IMG/VR virus record: IMGVR_UViG_3300032229_000074
Coordinates: 1 to 27,730 of that record
Length of the DNA: 27,730 nucleotides
Source of the DNA: a virus
Reading direction: 5' to 3' (one strand)
Position 1 is the stretch's first letter. The number at the start of each line of letters is the position of its first letter. Below, in pieces: positions 1-7,741 of the stretch. The position numbers were made by a program, and so were the translations under genes. A model generated the notes under the pieces. That model made no database searches. It was given only the letters and a program-made list of their open reading frames with translations, and was not told where the DNA came from.

Positions 1-1
1 C

Positions 2-292
2 GTGCTGTGGCCAACGCCCCAGAATGCGTTCTACCAGATGACCATTTGGTACTCACGCCAGATCATGGACGTGGGCGACCTGTACGGCGAGTTGGAGGTG
101 CCACAGCGCTGGTACGAGGCCGTGATCATGATGCTGGCCCACAAGATGAGCCTTGAGCTTCCTGGCGTGGATATGAACCGCATCCAGTACCTTGAAGGCC
201 AAGCCAGCAAGCACCTTGGTCGGGCCGAAGAGGAAGAGCGCGACAAGTCGCCAATTTACTTTGCCCCGAACATCAGCGTCTACACGAGGTGA
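2..292 (+). CDS. Head-tail adaptor / tail accessory protein, C-terminal fragment
   Basis: The frame is open at the left window edge, so this is the last 96 codons of a longer gene. The GTG at 2-4 is probably an internal valine, not a start. The fragment shows the pattern LWPTPQ, then a Y..IWYSR segment, then EVPQRWYEAV, a helical LAHKMSLEL segment, and an end rich in Asp/Glu/Arg followed by a P-x-I-x-x-Y finish. From family memory this is the C-terminal half of the podovirus tail accessory/adaptor proteins (P22 gp4-like in role) that sit under the portal. It stops three bases before the next ATG and shares its transcription unit. Function is inferred from family resemblance and from its place at the head of a tail gene cluster. 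A generic 'hypothetical structural protein' label is the fallback. Confidence 0.6.
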   Translation: MLWPTPQNAFYQMTIWYSRQIMDVGDLYGELEVPQRWYEAVIMMLAHKMSLELPGVDMNRIQYLEGQASKHLGRAEEEERDKSPIYFAPNISVYTR

Positions 293-295
293 CCC

Positions 296-658
296 ATGGC
301 CATCTTTCTGGACACTGAGGGCTACTCTGACATCGCAATTGCGATCTGTGACCGCTGTAAGATGAAGCGGCCACATGCTGTGATGCGCAACGACCCAAAT
401 TTTCCTGGCCTGCGGGTCTGCAACGAGGGCTGCGCAGATCAGCTTGACCCTTATCGGCTGCCTGCACGCAAAACCGAAAGGATAACGATTCGGTTTCCTC
501 GTCCTGATCTTCCGCTCAATGCTGGCGACAACTATCTGGTCAGTGGCGGCATCACTACCGTTGTTCAAATTTCGACACAAGGCAACACCCAGACGCCAAC
601 CTCAAACGGAAACTTGGACACTATTGCCCCGAACCCACCAAACAACACGAGCACCTAA
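296..658 (+). CDS. Small conserved phage protein with a Cys4 zinc-binding motif
   Basis: A 120-residue protein starting three bases after the upstream stop. It has CDRC at residues 18-21 and C-x3-C at 42-46 (CNEGC), which together make a plausible single zinc site (CX2C-X20-CX3C). After the second pair comes DPYRLPARKTERI and then IRFPRPDLPL, a layout I recall from unnamed phage families located between adaptor and fibre genes. The last 30 residues are low complexity (Thr, Asn, Pro) and probably disordered. Its stop overlaps the next start as TAATG, so translation of the fibre gene is probably coupled to it. The specific role is unknown. A tail assembly or minor virion role is suggested by position only. 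Confidence 0.65.
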   Translation: MAIFLDTEGYSDIAIAICDRCKMKRPHAVMRNDPNFPGLRVCNEGCADQLDPYRLPARKTERITIRFPRPDLPLNAGDNYLVSGGITTVVQISTQGNTQTPTSNGNLDTIAPNPPNNTST

Positions 659-3600
659 TGTCAGCACAAGTAACCATCACCCAACTTCCAGCGGCTGGTG
701 CTATCACTGGCACTGAGTCTGTTCCGATTGTCCAAAATGGCGTAACGGTGCAGACCACCACGGGCGCGATTGCCGCGTCTCCGTCGCAGCCATACACCTA
801 CCTGACCGTCACCCAGACACCTCAGTTGGCCAACAGCCGCTACTTTGGCGCAACCAACGGTCTGACCATCACTGACGGTGGTGCTCAGGGCGTGTTCAAT
901 GTAACGACCACAGGCGCTTTATCGTCCTTGGTGGCATCTGGCACTGGGTTCCAAGTAAAAACGTCTTCTACGGCCATTACAGGCCGTTCTATCGCCGTTT
1001 CTGGGGCTGGTCTGTCCATTTCCAACGGCAGCGGCGTTTCTGGAGATCCAACAATCACTTTGGCTGGCCAAGTGTTGAATCTGGCCAATCTGAGTGCCAA
1101 CGGTCTGATGACGATCACCACTGCCGGTGCAATCTCTGCAACCCAGATTGCGGCGGTGGGCAATCAGACGGTTGTGACCAACGCCGATGGCATTGCAGGC
1201 AACCCGACGATTGGCTTGGCTGACAACCCGATCATTCCGGGCACTGGCGCAATCCAGATCCCTGCTGGCTCGACGGGACAGCGACCCTCTGGCGTGGATG
1301 GCAAGATCCGCTTCAACTCTACTGACGGAGCTTACGAGGGGTATGCAGTGGGTGCATGGCGTCAGTTTGCCCTGACTGGGGGCGTGCTTACGGTGTCTGG
1401 CACGGCCAATGAGATTACGGCCACCGGCACAGCCAATGTTGTCTTGTCGCTGCCAACCGCATTGACCTTCACCGGCAAGACGGTGACGGGCGGTACGTTC
1501 AACATGACTGCCGCTACTGTCGGCGCTGACACGGTCACCACCAACACGGCCACGCAGACCCTGACCAACAAGTCAATCAGCGGGTCATCCAACACGCTGA
1601 CCAACATCCCAAACGGGGCGCTGACCAACTCATCGTTGACCATTGGAACGACTGCAATCAGCCTGGGATCATCCAGCCTTACCCTGGGTGGCCTGACCTC
1701 TGTTGCGGTCACCCAAGACCCTACAACCGCCCTGCAACTGGCAACCAAGCAGTATGTGGACGCTGTTGCCGAGGGTCTGCACATCCACGCCTCGTGCGAT
1801 GCGGCAACGCCAAACACGCTGGCTGCGCTGACTGGCGGCACGGTGACGTACAACAACGGTACATCGGGGGTCGGTGCGACTCTGACGCTTTCCTCGCCTC
1901 TGACGGTGGTGGACGGCTACACGCTGCTCAACGGCAACCGCCTGATGGTCAAGAACGAGGTGGCGCAGGCAAACAACGGCATCTACACCTGGGCCACTGG
2001 CGGCACGGTTTTGACCAGGGCGACGGATTTTGATACGTCTGCTGAAATCGCAAGCGGAGATTATTCGTTTGTCACCAACGGGACTCTGTACGCCAGCACG
2101 GGCTGGGTTCAGACTCAGCCGGTGACCACTGTCGGCACTGACGCCATCATTTGGCAGCAGTTCTCCGGAGCGGGGACATACACAGCAGGCACGGGCCTGA
2201 CGCTGACCGGCACGCAGTTCAGCATCACCAACACGGCTGTGACTGCTGGTTCTTACGGGAGTGCAAGCTCTGTACCCAACTACACGGTAAACGCCCAGGG
2301 CCAGCTTACGGCTGCGGCATCCACTGCCATTGCGATCAACGGCAACCAGATCACCAGCGGGGTTGTGGGCACTGCATATGGCGGCACTGGCTTGTCGTCA
2401 TTCACAGCCAACGGTGTTGTGTACGCAAGCTCTACAAGTGCATTGGCTACTGGCTCTGCGCTGACGTTTAATGGAACTGAAACGCTTGCACTTACCGCTT
2501 CTGGTGGAGCAGCTTTTAATGTTGGTGGTTCTACAGGAAAGATATTTCTTTACGCTGATAATAGCGCAACTACTGTTGGCGCTGTAACAAATATACCAAT
2601 GCGGTTCAACGTTAACAGTGTCGAACAAGCCCGCCTTACCGCTGATGGTCTAGAAATCAAGCAATCCCAACTGATCGGATATTCCTCCTACGCAGGCATC
2701 GGCACAAACGGCTTGGCTGTTGCTGGTAATGTGGGGGTGGGGACTGCTTCGCCTGCGGCTAAGTTGCACGCAGTAGGTGACAACGTAGCATTCCGTGGTC
2801 AGGCTTCTTTGCAGACTTCAAATGCAAACAATTTTGCTCAACTCACGTTCTACGACCGCACGACACTTGGCGCTCAGATTTTTCAAGGCTACCAAGCAAC
2901 AGCGGGTGTTGGCGATTTAACAATACAAACTGTATTAACTTCATCGGCTTTGGTGTTTGGCACGAACAGCACAGAACGCGCCCGTATTTCCTCCGACGGC
3001 ACATTCCGAGTAAAGGGCGCAGGGACTGCTGGCAGCACGGACGCGGTTCAGTTGAGTGGGTCTGCTCCAGCGTCTAGCTTGATCTTCAATTCCAGCGGTA
3101 ATGTGGGGGTGGGGACTGCTTCGCCATCCGCAAAATTAGAGTTGTATAGCTCCGCAGATGCCAACTTTGGGCAAAAGATTTACCATGGTTCAGCCGCACT
3201 TGCAACTAACAGATTTCCACAACTTGAATTTAGTCAGACTCCAGTTGCGCAATCTTACGAAAACAGGGTAATTCTTAGACAGCAGAATAGTCCTTCTTTT
3301 GGCAATTATCCGTGTTTGGCGCTCATCACAAATTCCGCTAGTGCTGGTGAAGTTACAAGAATGTTTCTTGACGGGTTTTCAGGCAATGTAGGTATTGGGA
3401 CGACTTCGCCGAATGCAAATTTGGCGATTGTTGTGGCAGCAGCCGCTGTGGATGGCACTAAAGGAGTGCGTATAACCAATAGTGGCGGCGGCATTGTTAT
3501 GCTGGAAAACGGGAGCAACAACGATTCATATGTTGGAACACTTTCTACAAGTGATTTTTGTTTCCGCACCAACAATACAGAACGCGGCAGGTTCTCCTCC

Positions 3601-4386
3601 GATGGCACATTCCGCGTAAAGGGCGCAGGAACTGCTGGCAGCACCGACGCTTTCCAGGTGGCGGGAACTGCACCAGCGTCTGCTATGACGCTGTTTGCAT
3701 CTGGTGGCTTTTCTGTTGGAAATACAACTGACCCCGGTGCAGGCGCAATCAGTGCAAGGTCATCAAGTAATCCTCACATATTTGATTCAACATCCGCTAC
3801 GGAGGTTATTGGAATAACAAAAAATGGAGGGAACGCGGCTTACTTGGCGACAGTAGGAAGTGCAGACTCTGGCCTGCAAATTAAAGACTCTGCTGGCGCT
3901 GTTAACCTTACAGTTGGAACTTCTGGCAAATCAGTTGCCTTGCAAGGTGGAACCGTATCAACAGGCACAGGTATCACCTTCCCCGCCACCCAATCCGCAT
4001 CAGCCAACGCCAACACGCTGGATGACTATGAGGAGGGGACTTGGACGCCGACGGATGCAAGCGGTGCAGGGCTTACTTTCACTGAAGCAGCCGGGATGTA
4101 CACGAAGGTTGGCAGACTTGTTGTCGCCACCTTCCGCGCTCGATACCCGTCCACATCGAATGGATCAACCGCTGAGATTGGTGGCTTGCCATTCAACTCA
4201 GCAATCGTAGGCAATCAACAAATGCAGGGCAGCGCGATTCGATTCTCGGATGTGGGCAGCGCATTTACGCTTGCAAACAACACCGGGACAACCACCGTGG
4301 TGCCGCTAAATTTCAGCGGCAGTGGTTACACGAATGCCAATTTCTCTGGCAAGTATGTGGATGCTGCAATCATCTACCAAACCTAA
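658..4386 (+). CDS. Long tail fibre protein with repeated cassettes
   Basis: 1242 residues rich in Thr, Gly, Ser, Ala and Asn, with beta-repeat character and no long helices, as in phage fibres. Recognisable pieces in order: TLTNKSISG repeats near residues 300-345; a YVDAVAEGL segment near 366; a module with LMVKNEVAQANNGIY near 429 ending in WQQFSGAGTYTAGTG near 499; YTVNAQGQLTAA near 543; and GTAYGGTGLSSF near 571. Three copies of the fibre motif NVGVGTASP / NVGIGTTSP follow, each preceded by an ERARISSDGTF-type stretch. Near residue 1123 lies DDYEEGTWTPT, a motif I know from the C-terminal domain of many tail fibres. The central part (about 2470-4000) is visibly AT-richer than its flanks, as expected for an exchanged receptor-binding part. 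Role: adsorption to the host surface. The receptor cannot be told. Confidence 0.85.
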   Translation: MSAQVTITQLPAAGAITGTESVPIVQNGVTVQTTTGAIAASPSQPYTYLTVTQTPQLANSRYFGATNGLTITDGGAQGVFNVTTTGALSSLVASGTGFQVKTSSTAITGRSIAVSGAGLSISNGSGVSGDPTITLAGQVLNLANLSANGLMTITTAGAISATQIAAVGNQTVVTNADGIAGNPTIGLADNPIIPGTGAIQIPAGSTGQRPSGVDGKIRFNSTDGAYEGYAVGAWRQFALTGGVLTVSGTANEITATGTANVVLSLPTALTFTGKTVTGGTFNMTAATVGADTVTTNTATQTLTNKSISGSSNTLTNIPNGALTNSSLTIGTTAISLGSSSLTLGGLTSVAVTQDPTTALQLATKQYVDAVAEGLHIHASCDAATPNTLAALTGGTVTYNNGTSGVGATLTLSSPLTVVDGYTLLNGNRLMVKNEVAQANNGIYTWATGGTVLTRATDFDTSAEIASGDYSFVTNGTLYASTGWVQTQPVTTVGTDAIIWQQFSGAGTYTAGTGLTLTGTQFSITNTAVTAGSYGSASSVPNYTVNAQGQLTAAASTAIAINGNQITSGVVGTAYGGTGLSSFTANGVVYASSTSALATGSALTFNGTETLALTASGGAAFNVGGSTGKIFLYADNSATTVGAVTNIPMRFNVNSVEQARLTADGLEIKQSQLIGYSSYAGIGTNGLAVAGNVGVGTASPAAKLHAVGDNVAFRGQASLQTSNANNFAQLTFYDRTTLGAQIFQGYQATAGVGDLTIQTVLTSSALVFGTNSTERARISSDGTFRVKGAGTAGSTDAVQLSGSAPASSLIFNSSGNVGVGTASPSAKLELYSSADANFGQKIYHGSAALATNRFPQLEFSQTPVAQSYENRVILRQQNSPSFGNYPCLALITNSASAGEVTRMFLDGFSGNVGIGTTSPNANLAIVVAAAAVDGTKGVRITNSGGGIVMLENGSNNDSYVGTLSTSDFCFRTNNTERGRFSSDGTFRVKGAGTAGSTDAFQVAGTAPASAMTLFASGGFSVGNTTDPGAGAISARSSSNPHIFDSTSATEVIGITKNGGNAAYLATVGSADSGLQIKDSAGAVNLTVGTSGKSVALQGGTVSTGTGITFPATQSASANANTLDDYEEGTWTPTDASGAGLTFTEAAGMYTKVGRLVVATFRARYPSTSNGSTAEIGGLPFNSAIVGNQQMQGSAIRFSDVGSAFTLANNTGTTTVVPLNFSGSGYTNANFSGKYVDAAIIYQT
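2725..3125 (+). repeat. Exact 29-bp direct repeat in the fibre gene
   Basis: The 29 bases at 2725-2753 recur identically at 3097-3125. They encode the GNVGVGTASP fibre motif. A third, diverged copy lies near 3381-3411 (GNVGIGTTSP). Identity at DNA level, including synonymous positions, points to recent duplication or to homologous exchange between cassettes. Confidence 0.9.
2989..3657 (+). repeat. 63-bp near-identical repeat pair in the fibre gene
   Basis: Bases 2989-3051 and 3595-3657 differ at about 7 of 63 positions by hand alignment. Both encode SSDGTFRVKGAGTAGSTDA followed by a Gln- or Phe-Gln-containing end. Each copy follows an NSTERAR / NNTERGR stretch, marking two repeats of one fibre cassette. 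Confidence 0.85.
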
Positions 4387-4397
4387 GGAAAATCATC

Positions 4398-4658
4398 ATG
4401 TCAACCTTCACCGAAGTCACCTACATCTCCCAATTTGACATTCAGCCCAACGGTTGCATTGGCGTCCGCAAGACCACCGATGTCCTAAAGGACGGAGTTG
4501 TCATCTCCAGTACCTACTGGCGTTGCGTCCTTGTGCCCAACGACCCGCAGGCATCCACGGTGCTGGATGAGGCTTACTACCTCAACATCGCCACATACGC
4601 TTGGAGCCAACCGTCGCCCCAACCGTATGACCCTAACCCCCCAACCCCCGGAGTTTGA
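4398..4658 (+). CDS. Small conserved phage protein next to the tail fibre
   Basis: 86 residues, starting 11 bases after the fibre stop with AAGG upstream of ATG. The N-terminal part has a beta pattern with the phrases QFDIQPNGCIGVR and LKDGVVIS-x3-WRCVL, a layout I recall from small unnamed proteins downstream of phage fibres. The C-terminal 17 residues are Pro-rich (QPSPQPYDPNPPTPG) and likely disordered. There is no signal peptide or membrane segment. It could be a fibre accessory or assembly factor. That is a guess from position alone. Confidence 0.6.
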   Translation: MSTFTEVTYISQFDIQPNGCIGVRKTTDVLKDGVVISSTYWRCVLVPNDPQASTVLDEAYYLNIATYAWSQPSPQPYDPNPPTPGV

Positions 4659-4660
4659 AC

Positions 4661-4882
4661 ATGACTGAAATCACAACCCAACCCACCGCCGAAGAGATCG
4701 CACGCCACTACAGCGCCGCGATGGATTCGGTGAATCTGCTGAACGCCGGGAAGCCCGAAGGCATGGACGATGCCGAATGGGCCGACTGCGTGCGTCGGAA
4801 CAAGGAACACCTCCAGATCATGCTGGCCAAGGACTTCTGGACGACCGAAGATCTTGAGCCTCTGCGTCAGGCCGCAGCATAA
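4661..4882 (+). CDS. Small helical protein, possible fibre assembly factor
   Basis: 73 residues from ATG at 4661. A TTG at 4655 is in frame, but GGAG at 4650-4653 is correctly spaced for the ATG, so the ATG was chosen. The start lies two bases after the preceding stop. The sequence is mostly helical and acidic, with HYSAAMDSVNLLNAG, a WADCVRRNKEHLQIML helix and DFWTTEDLEPL. I recall this pattern from small unnamed proteins encoded beside phage tail fibres. No enzymatic motif is visible. A role as chaperone or regulator is unproven. Confidence 0.6.
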   Translation: MTEITTQPTAEEIARHYSAAMDSVNLLNAGKPEGMDDAEWADCVRRNKEHLQIMLAKDFWTTEDLEPLRQAAA

Positions 4883-4936
4883 TGATGGAAGGGCATACCG
4901 CTGGCCCTGACAGCGGCAACAATACGGAGAGTTTTT

Positions 4937-5077
4937 ATGGAAAAAATTGCACTTTCAACTGAGTTGGTCAACGGCATCTTGCAGTATCTTGGCAGTCAGC
5001 CATTCGTACAGGTGGCCCAACTCATAAATGCCATCCAGCAAGAGGCCAAGCCCCCTGCTGAACCTGCTATCGAATAA
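4937..5077 (+). CDS. 46-residue small phage protein
   Basis: ATG at 4937 is preceded by CGGAGAG with good spacing, and the frame ends at TAA 5075-5077. The protein begins MEKIALSTELVNGILQYLGS, followed by QPFVQVAQLINAIQQEAKPP. That is two short amphipathic helices with a QPF turn and an acidic/Pro tail. I recall very similar small proteins (helix, a short P[FY] turn, then a 'LI..I' helix) in many phages near fibre and lysis genes. It fills the gap between two recognised small genes, which supports it being real. Function unknown. Confidence 0.6.
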   Translation: MEKIALSTELVNGILQYLGSQPFVQVAQLINAIQQEAKPPAEPAIE

Positions 5078-5096
5078 TTTTTAACCGGAACCCAGC

Positions 5097-5318
5097 ATGG
5101 ACGCGCAGTTTATTTTCAATTCAATGGTTGGGATTGCTGCATTTCTTGGCGGCTGGGTTCTGAACAACATCACCAAGGCCATCGAACGTCTTGACAAGGA
5201 CGTTCGAGAGATGCCTCGCGCATACGTCAGCAAGGACGACTACCACCGAGACGTTGACGAGATCAAGGACATCTGCAAGCAGATTTTCAACAAGCTCGAC
5301 AACAAGGCTGATAAGTAA
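5097..5318 (+). CDS. Small membrane-anchored protein with coiled-coil tail
   Basis: 73 residues. A hydrophobic N-terminal segment at about residues 6-24 (FNSMVGIAAFLGGWVLNNI) is followed by a charged helical part with YVSKDDYHRDVDEIKDI and a Lys/Asp-rich end. One membrane helix plus a soluble heptad-like tail fits a lysis accessory protein (holin-like or antiholin-like). Lysis genes lie about 1 kb downstream. It has no holin family signature that I can name. RBS: CCGGAACC upstream of ATG. Confidence 0.6.
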   Translation: MDAQFIFNSMVGIAAFLGGWVLNNITKAIERLDKDVREMPRAYVSKDDYHRDVDEIKDICKQIFNKLDNKADK

Positions 5319-5327
5319 GGAAAAATC

Positions 5328-6395
5328 ATGGCAGCACCAAACTTCACCCCAATCCAGCTTTACAGCAGCGGCACTGCGGCTGCTGCGCCAAGTGCGGGCA
5401 ACCTTACAAATGGGGAGTTGGCCCTCAACTTTAATGATGGCAAGCTGTACTACAAGAATAGTTCCAGCGTGGTGACGTTGCTGGCGTCGGCTGCAGGCGC
5501 TTTGGGCAATGTGGTGGGGCCAGCCTCAGCGACGACAGATGGGAATTTGGCAGCGTTTGATGGCGTCACGGGTAAGTTGATCAAGCAGGCCGCAGCAGTC
5601 ACTGTGGCCCAGGGCGGAACTGGGCAGACCACTTTTACCGATGGACAGTTGCTGATTGGCAATACAACCGGCAACACCCTGACCAAAACTACCCTGACTG
5701 CGGGCGCAAACATCACCATCACCAATGGAAGCGGCTCAATAACGATTGCAGCCACAGGTAGCGGGGGCGTCACCAGCGTCACGGGAACTTCGCCAATTGT
5801 CTCCAGTGGCGGTGCAACGCCCGCAATCAGCCTCACCACCGTTCCCGTTAATTTAGGCGGCACAAATCTGACTTCCTACACCTCTGGTGGCGTTTTGTTT
5901 GCGTCTGGTACGGGAACGCTTGCAAACGGTTCGGGCTTGACCTTTTCCAGCGGAAACTTGGGCCTTGGGGTGGCCTCGCCTTTTTACAAGTTTGATGTGG
6001 AGACAACGTCTGGCGGAGTCACCCCGTATATTGCAAGTTTTACGAACACCAGCACATCAACTGCACAGGCCAACATAATACGCATTACGCAAAACGCATC
6101 TGGCGCTGCTGTTGGCCTTATAGGAACAGGTGGGTCAACTTTTTCTGATACAGCGTTTGCAAATAATTTTGCAATTGGAACGCAAGGCTCTAACGCACTT
6201 GTTTTTATTACCGGTGCAACTGAACGTGTCCGTATTGACACTTCTGGCAACCTGATCCAGAAAGTCAACACCACTGCTGCTACGCTGACAGTAAACGAAA
6301 CTCTGACCTTCAGCATCGTAAACAACTCCACCCTGCGCATTTCTGTTCGCGGCTCAGATGGAACCACGCGCACTGCAACTGTTGCACTGACTTAA
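5328..6395 (+). CDS. Second tail fibre / tail-spike-like protein
   Basis: 355 residues of fibre-like composition (Thr, Gly, Ser, Ala, Asn). The N-terminus has GNLTNGELALNFNDGKLYYK (residues 24-43), the 'GELA.N..DG.LY.K' signature common at the start of phage fibres. VAQGGTGQTTFTDGQLLIGN lies near 98-117, followed by a glycine-rich Ig-like stretch, the motif NLGLGVASPFYKFDV, and near the end TERVRIDTSGNL. The last two motifs are the same cassette type as in the 1242-residue fibre, so the two genes share building blocks. The start has AAGGAAAAATC before ATG and lies nine bases after the preceding stop. Probably a second adsorption or fibre-branch protein. Confidence 0.75.
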   Translation: MAAPNFTPIQLYSSGTAAAAPSAGNLTNGELALNFNDGKLYYKNSSSVVTLLASAAGALGNVVGPASATTDGNLAAFDGVTGKLIKQAAAVTVAQGGTGQTTFTDGQLLIGNTTGNTLTKTTLTAGANITITNGSGSITIAATGSGGVTSVTGTSPIVSSGGATPAISLTTVPVNLGGTNLTSYTSGGVLFASGTGTLANGSGLTFSSGNLGLGVASPFYKFDVETTSGGVTPYIASFTNTSTSTAQANIIRITQNASGAAVGLIGTGGSTFSDTAFANNFAIGTQGSNALVFITGATERVRIDTSGNLIQKVNTTAATLTVNETLTFSIVNNSTLRISVRGSDGTTRTATVALT

Positions 6396-6851
6396 ATGAT
6401 TGATCTGACCAAAGCTATTGGAGCCGTTGCTGCCAGCGTTGCTGCGCTGGGCGGCAGCTACACCTTGGCCGACAAGTTCGGCTGGTTTGACCGCGCCATC
6501 ATTGAGTGGTCGCCTGAGAACTTCAAGATCACGGCAGAACACGGCAAGCCCATCAATGTCACCGTTGCGCGGATCAAGAAGCGCGACGACTGCTCTGTTG
6601 AGAGTTTTACGCCCAGTATCCGAGACGCTGCGGGGATGATCCACGCAGCCACCACCACGGCAAGCAAGTTCAGCGGCCCAGCGGGGCCGGAGATTGACAC
6701 CTTCACCTACCAACTCACGATGGTGCAAAAAGAAAAAATTGCTGATGGCAAGGCTACTCTGCTTGCGACGATCAAGTACAAGTGCCCAGAGGGTGAGCGC
6801 GTTGTGCAGTACCCGCGTCACCCCAACTTAAGTTTTGACCTGAAGGGGTAA
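6396..6851 (+). CDS. Membrane-anchored phage protein, probable lysis-block member
   Basis: 151 residues, with the ATG directly abutting the fibre stop (TAA-ATG). One hydrophobic helix at about residues 6-24 (KAIGAVAASVAALGGSYTLA) is followed by a beta-rich, Ig-like soluble region with two cysteines (residues 68 and 139) that could form a disulfide if it is exported. This arrangement (TM anchor followed by 'ADKFGWF..I..WSPE.F') recurs, as I recall, just ahead of holin genes in phages of this type. It is followed three bases later by the holin. A lysis accessory role is inferred from position. No spanin signature (lipobox or coiled coil) is visible. Confidence 0.6.
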   Translation: MIDLTKAIGAVAASVAALGGSYTLADKFGWFDRAIIEWSPENFKITAEHGKPINVTVARIKKRDDCSVESFTPSIRDAAGMIHAATTTASKFSGPAGPEIDTFTYQLTMVQKEKIADGKATLLATIKYKCPEGERVVQYPRHPNLSFDLKG

Positions 6852-6854
6852 ACC

Positions 6855-7373
6855 ATGATTCCAATCGTTGCGTCACTGCTCGGTACGTTGGCCCAGAACG
6901 GTCTGGGCCTTTTGTCATCTGCCATTCAAGCCAAGGGCAAGCAGGTAGTCGAGGAAAAGCTCGGCATCAAGATCTCCGATGACCCCAGCCCGGAGGAGGT
7001 CAGCAAGCTGCGCCAACTCCAGTACGACCATGAGGAGCGGCTGCTTGAGTTGGGCATTGAAAAGGCCCGCCTGGAGCAGGAAGAACTCAAGGCTCTGCTG
7101 GCGGCTCAGGCCAACCAAGAAAACAACATCAGCGACCGTTGGAAGGCTGATATGTCCTCCGACTCGTGGCTGTCCAAGAACATCCGCCCAGGCACGCTAA
7201 TCTATCTTTTGACCGCTTATGTGGTCTTTGCCGGTCTGAGTGCTGCTGGCATTCAGGTGGAAGAGTCCTACGTCGCGCTGCTGGGCCAGTGGGGCATGCT
7301 GGTGATGACTGCCTACTTTGGTGGCCGCACCGTTGAGAAGGTCATGGAAATGCGCAAAGGGGGTGACAAATGA
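6855..7373 (+). CDS. Holin, 3-TM gene-transfer-agent type
   Basis: 172 residues. A hydrophobic N-terminus (MIPIVASLLGTLAQNGLGLL) is followed by a long charged coiled coil at about residues 45-90, then SDRWKADM-x4-SWLSKNIRPGTLIY and two closely spaced hydrophobic helices (about 114-131 and 139-155), and FGGRTVEKVMEMR at the end. This order matches the 3-TM holin family of gene transfer agents and phages (PF11351-like, from memory). It would permeabilise the inner membrane to let the endolysin out. The gene lies between a membrane-anchored protein and the endolysin. Its stop overlaps the endolysin start as ATGA. Confidence 0.75.
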   Translation: MIPIVASLLGTLAQNGLGLLSSAIQAKGKQVVEEKLGIKISDDPSPEEVSKLRQLQYDHEERLLELGIEKARLEQEELKALLAAQANQENNISDRWKADMSSDSWLSKNIRPGTLIYLLTAYVVFAGLSAAGIQVEESYVALLGQWGMLVMTAYFGGRTVEKVMEMRKGGDK

Positions 7374-7741
7374 GCCTGAGCCAAGAACAAGCGGCGTTTC
7401 TGTTGGACGCCTGCAAGCTGATCCAACATGCCACAGAAGAGGGCTGGATGGTCACTGGAGGCGAGTTGTCTCGCACCCCTGAGCAGCAGGCCATCTACGT
7501 CAAGACGGGCCGCTCCAAGACCTTAAATTCGATCCACCTCAAGCGCTGCGCCATTGACTTGAACTTCTTCAAGGACGGGAAGATAATCTGGGACAAGCAA
7601 ATGCTCGCTCCGCTGGGCGCATTCTGGGAGTCGTTGAATAAAGCTAACTCATGGGGTGGCAATGGGGTAACATTGGTGGACACACCACACTTCTCCAGAG
7701 GCCCAGATGGAAAACCAGAGTTTAGAAGAGTCTCACCTTGA
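7370..7741 (+). CDS. Endolysin, M15 zinc peptidase type
   Basis: 123 residues, the normal short length for single-domain M15 (L-Ala-D-Glu / D-Ala-D-Ala-peptidase-like) phage endolysins. Visible zinc-site residues are His56 and Asp63 in SIHLKRCAIDLNFF and His107 in DTPHFSR. TGGELSRTPEQQAIYV (29-44) and the NSWGGN turn (93-98) are also typical. It cleaves peptidoglycan cross-bridges or stem peptides after holin action. The C-terminus after DTPHF (RGPDGKPEFRRVSP) is longer than and unlike the short end I expect in this group. The final 35 bases overlap the HNH gene. A better-looking end (LVDCPHFER) lies downstream at 8211-8237 in the HNH frame, so this C-terminus may be secondary. Confidence 0.85.
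   Translation: MSLSQEQAAFLLDACKLIQHATEEGWMVTGGELSRTPEQQAIYVKTGRSKTLNSIHLKRCAIDLNFFKDGKIIWDKQMLAPLGAFWESLNKANSWGGNGVTLVDTPHFSRGPDGKPEFRRVSP

Noticed and set aside
4898-4916. Stem CCGCTG / CAGCGG as a terminator
   Set aside because: Only six base pairs and no T-run follows. A coding frame begins 20 bases later and transcription must continue into the following late genes.
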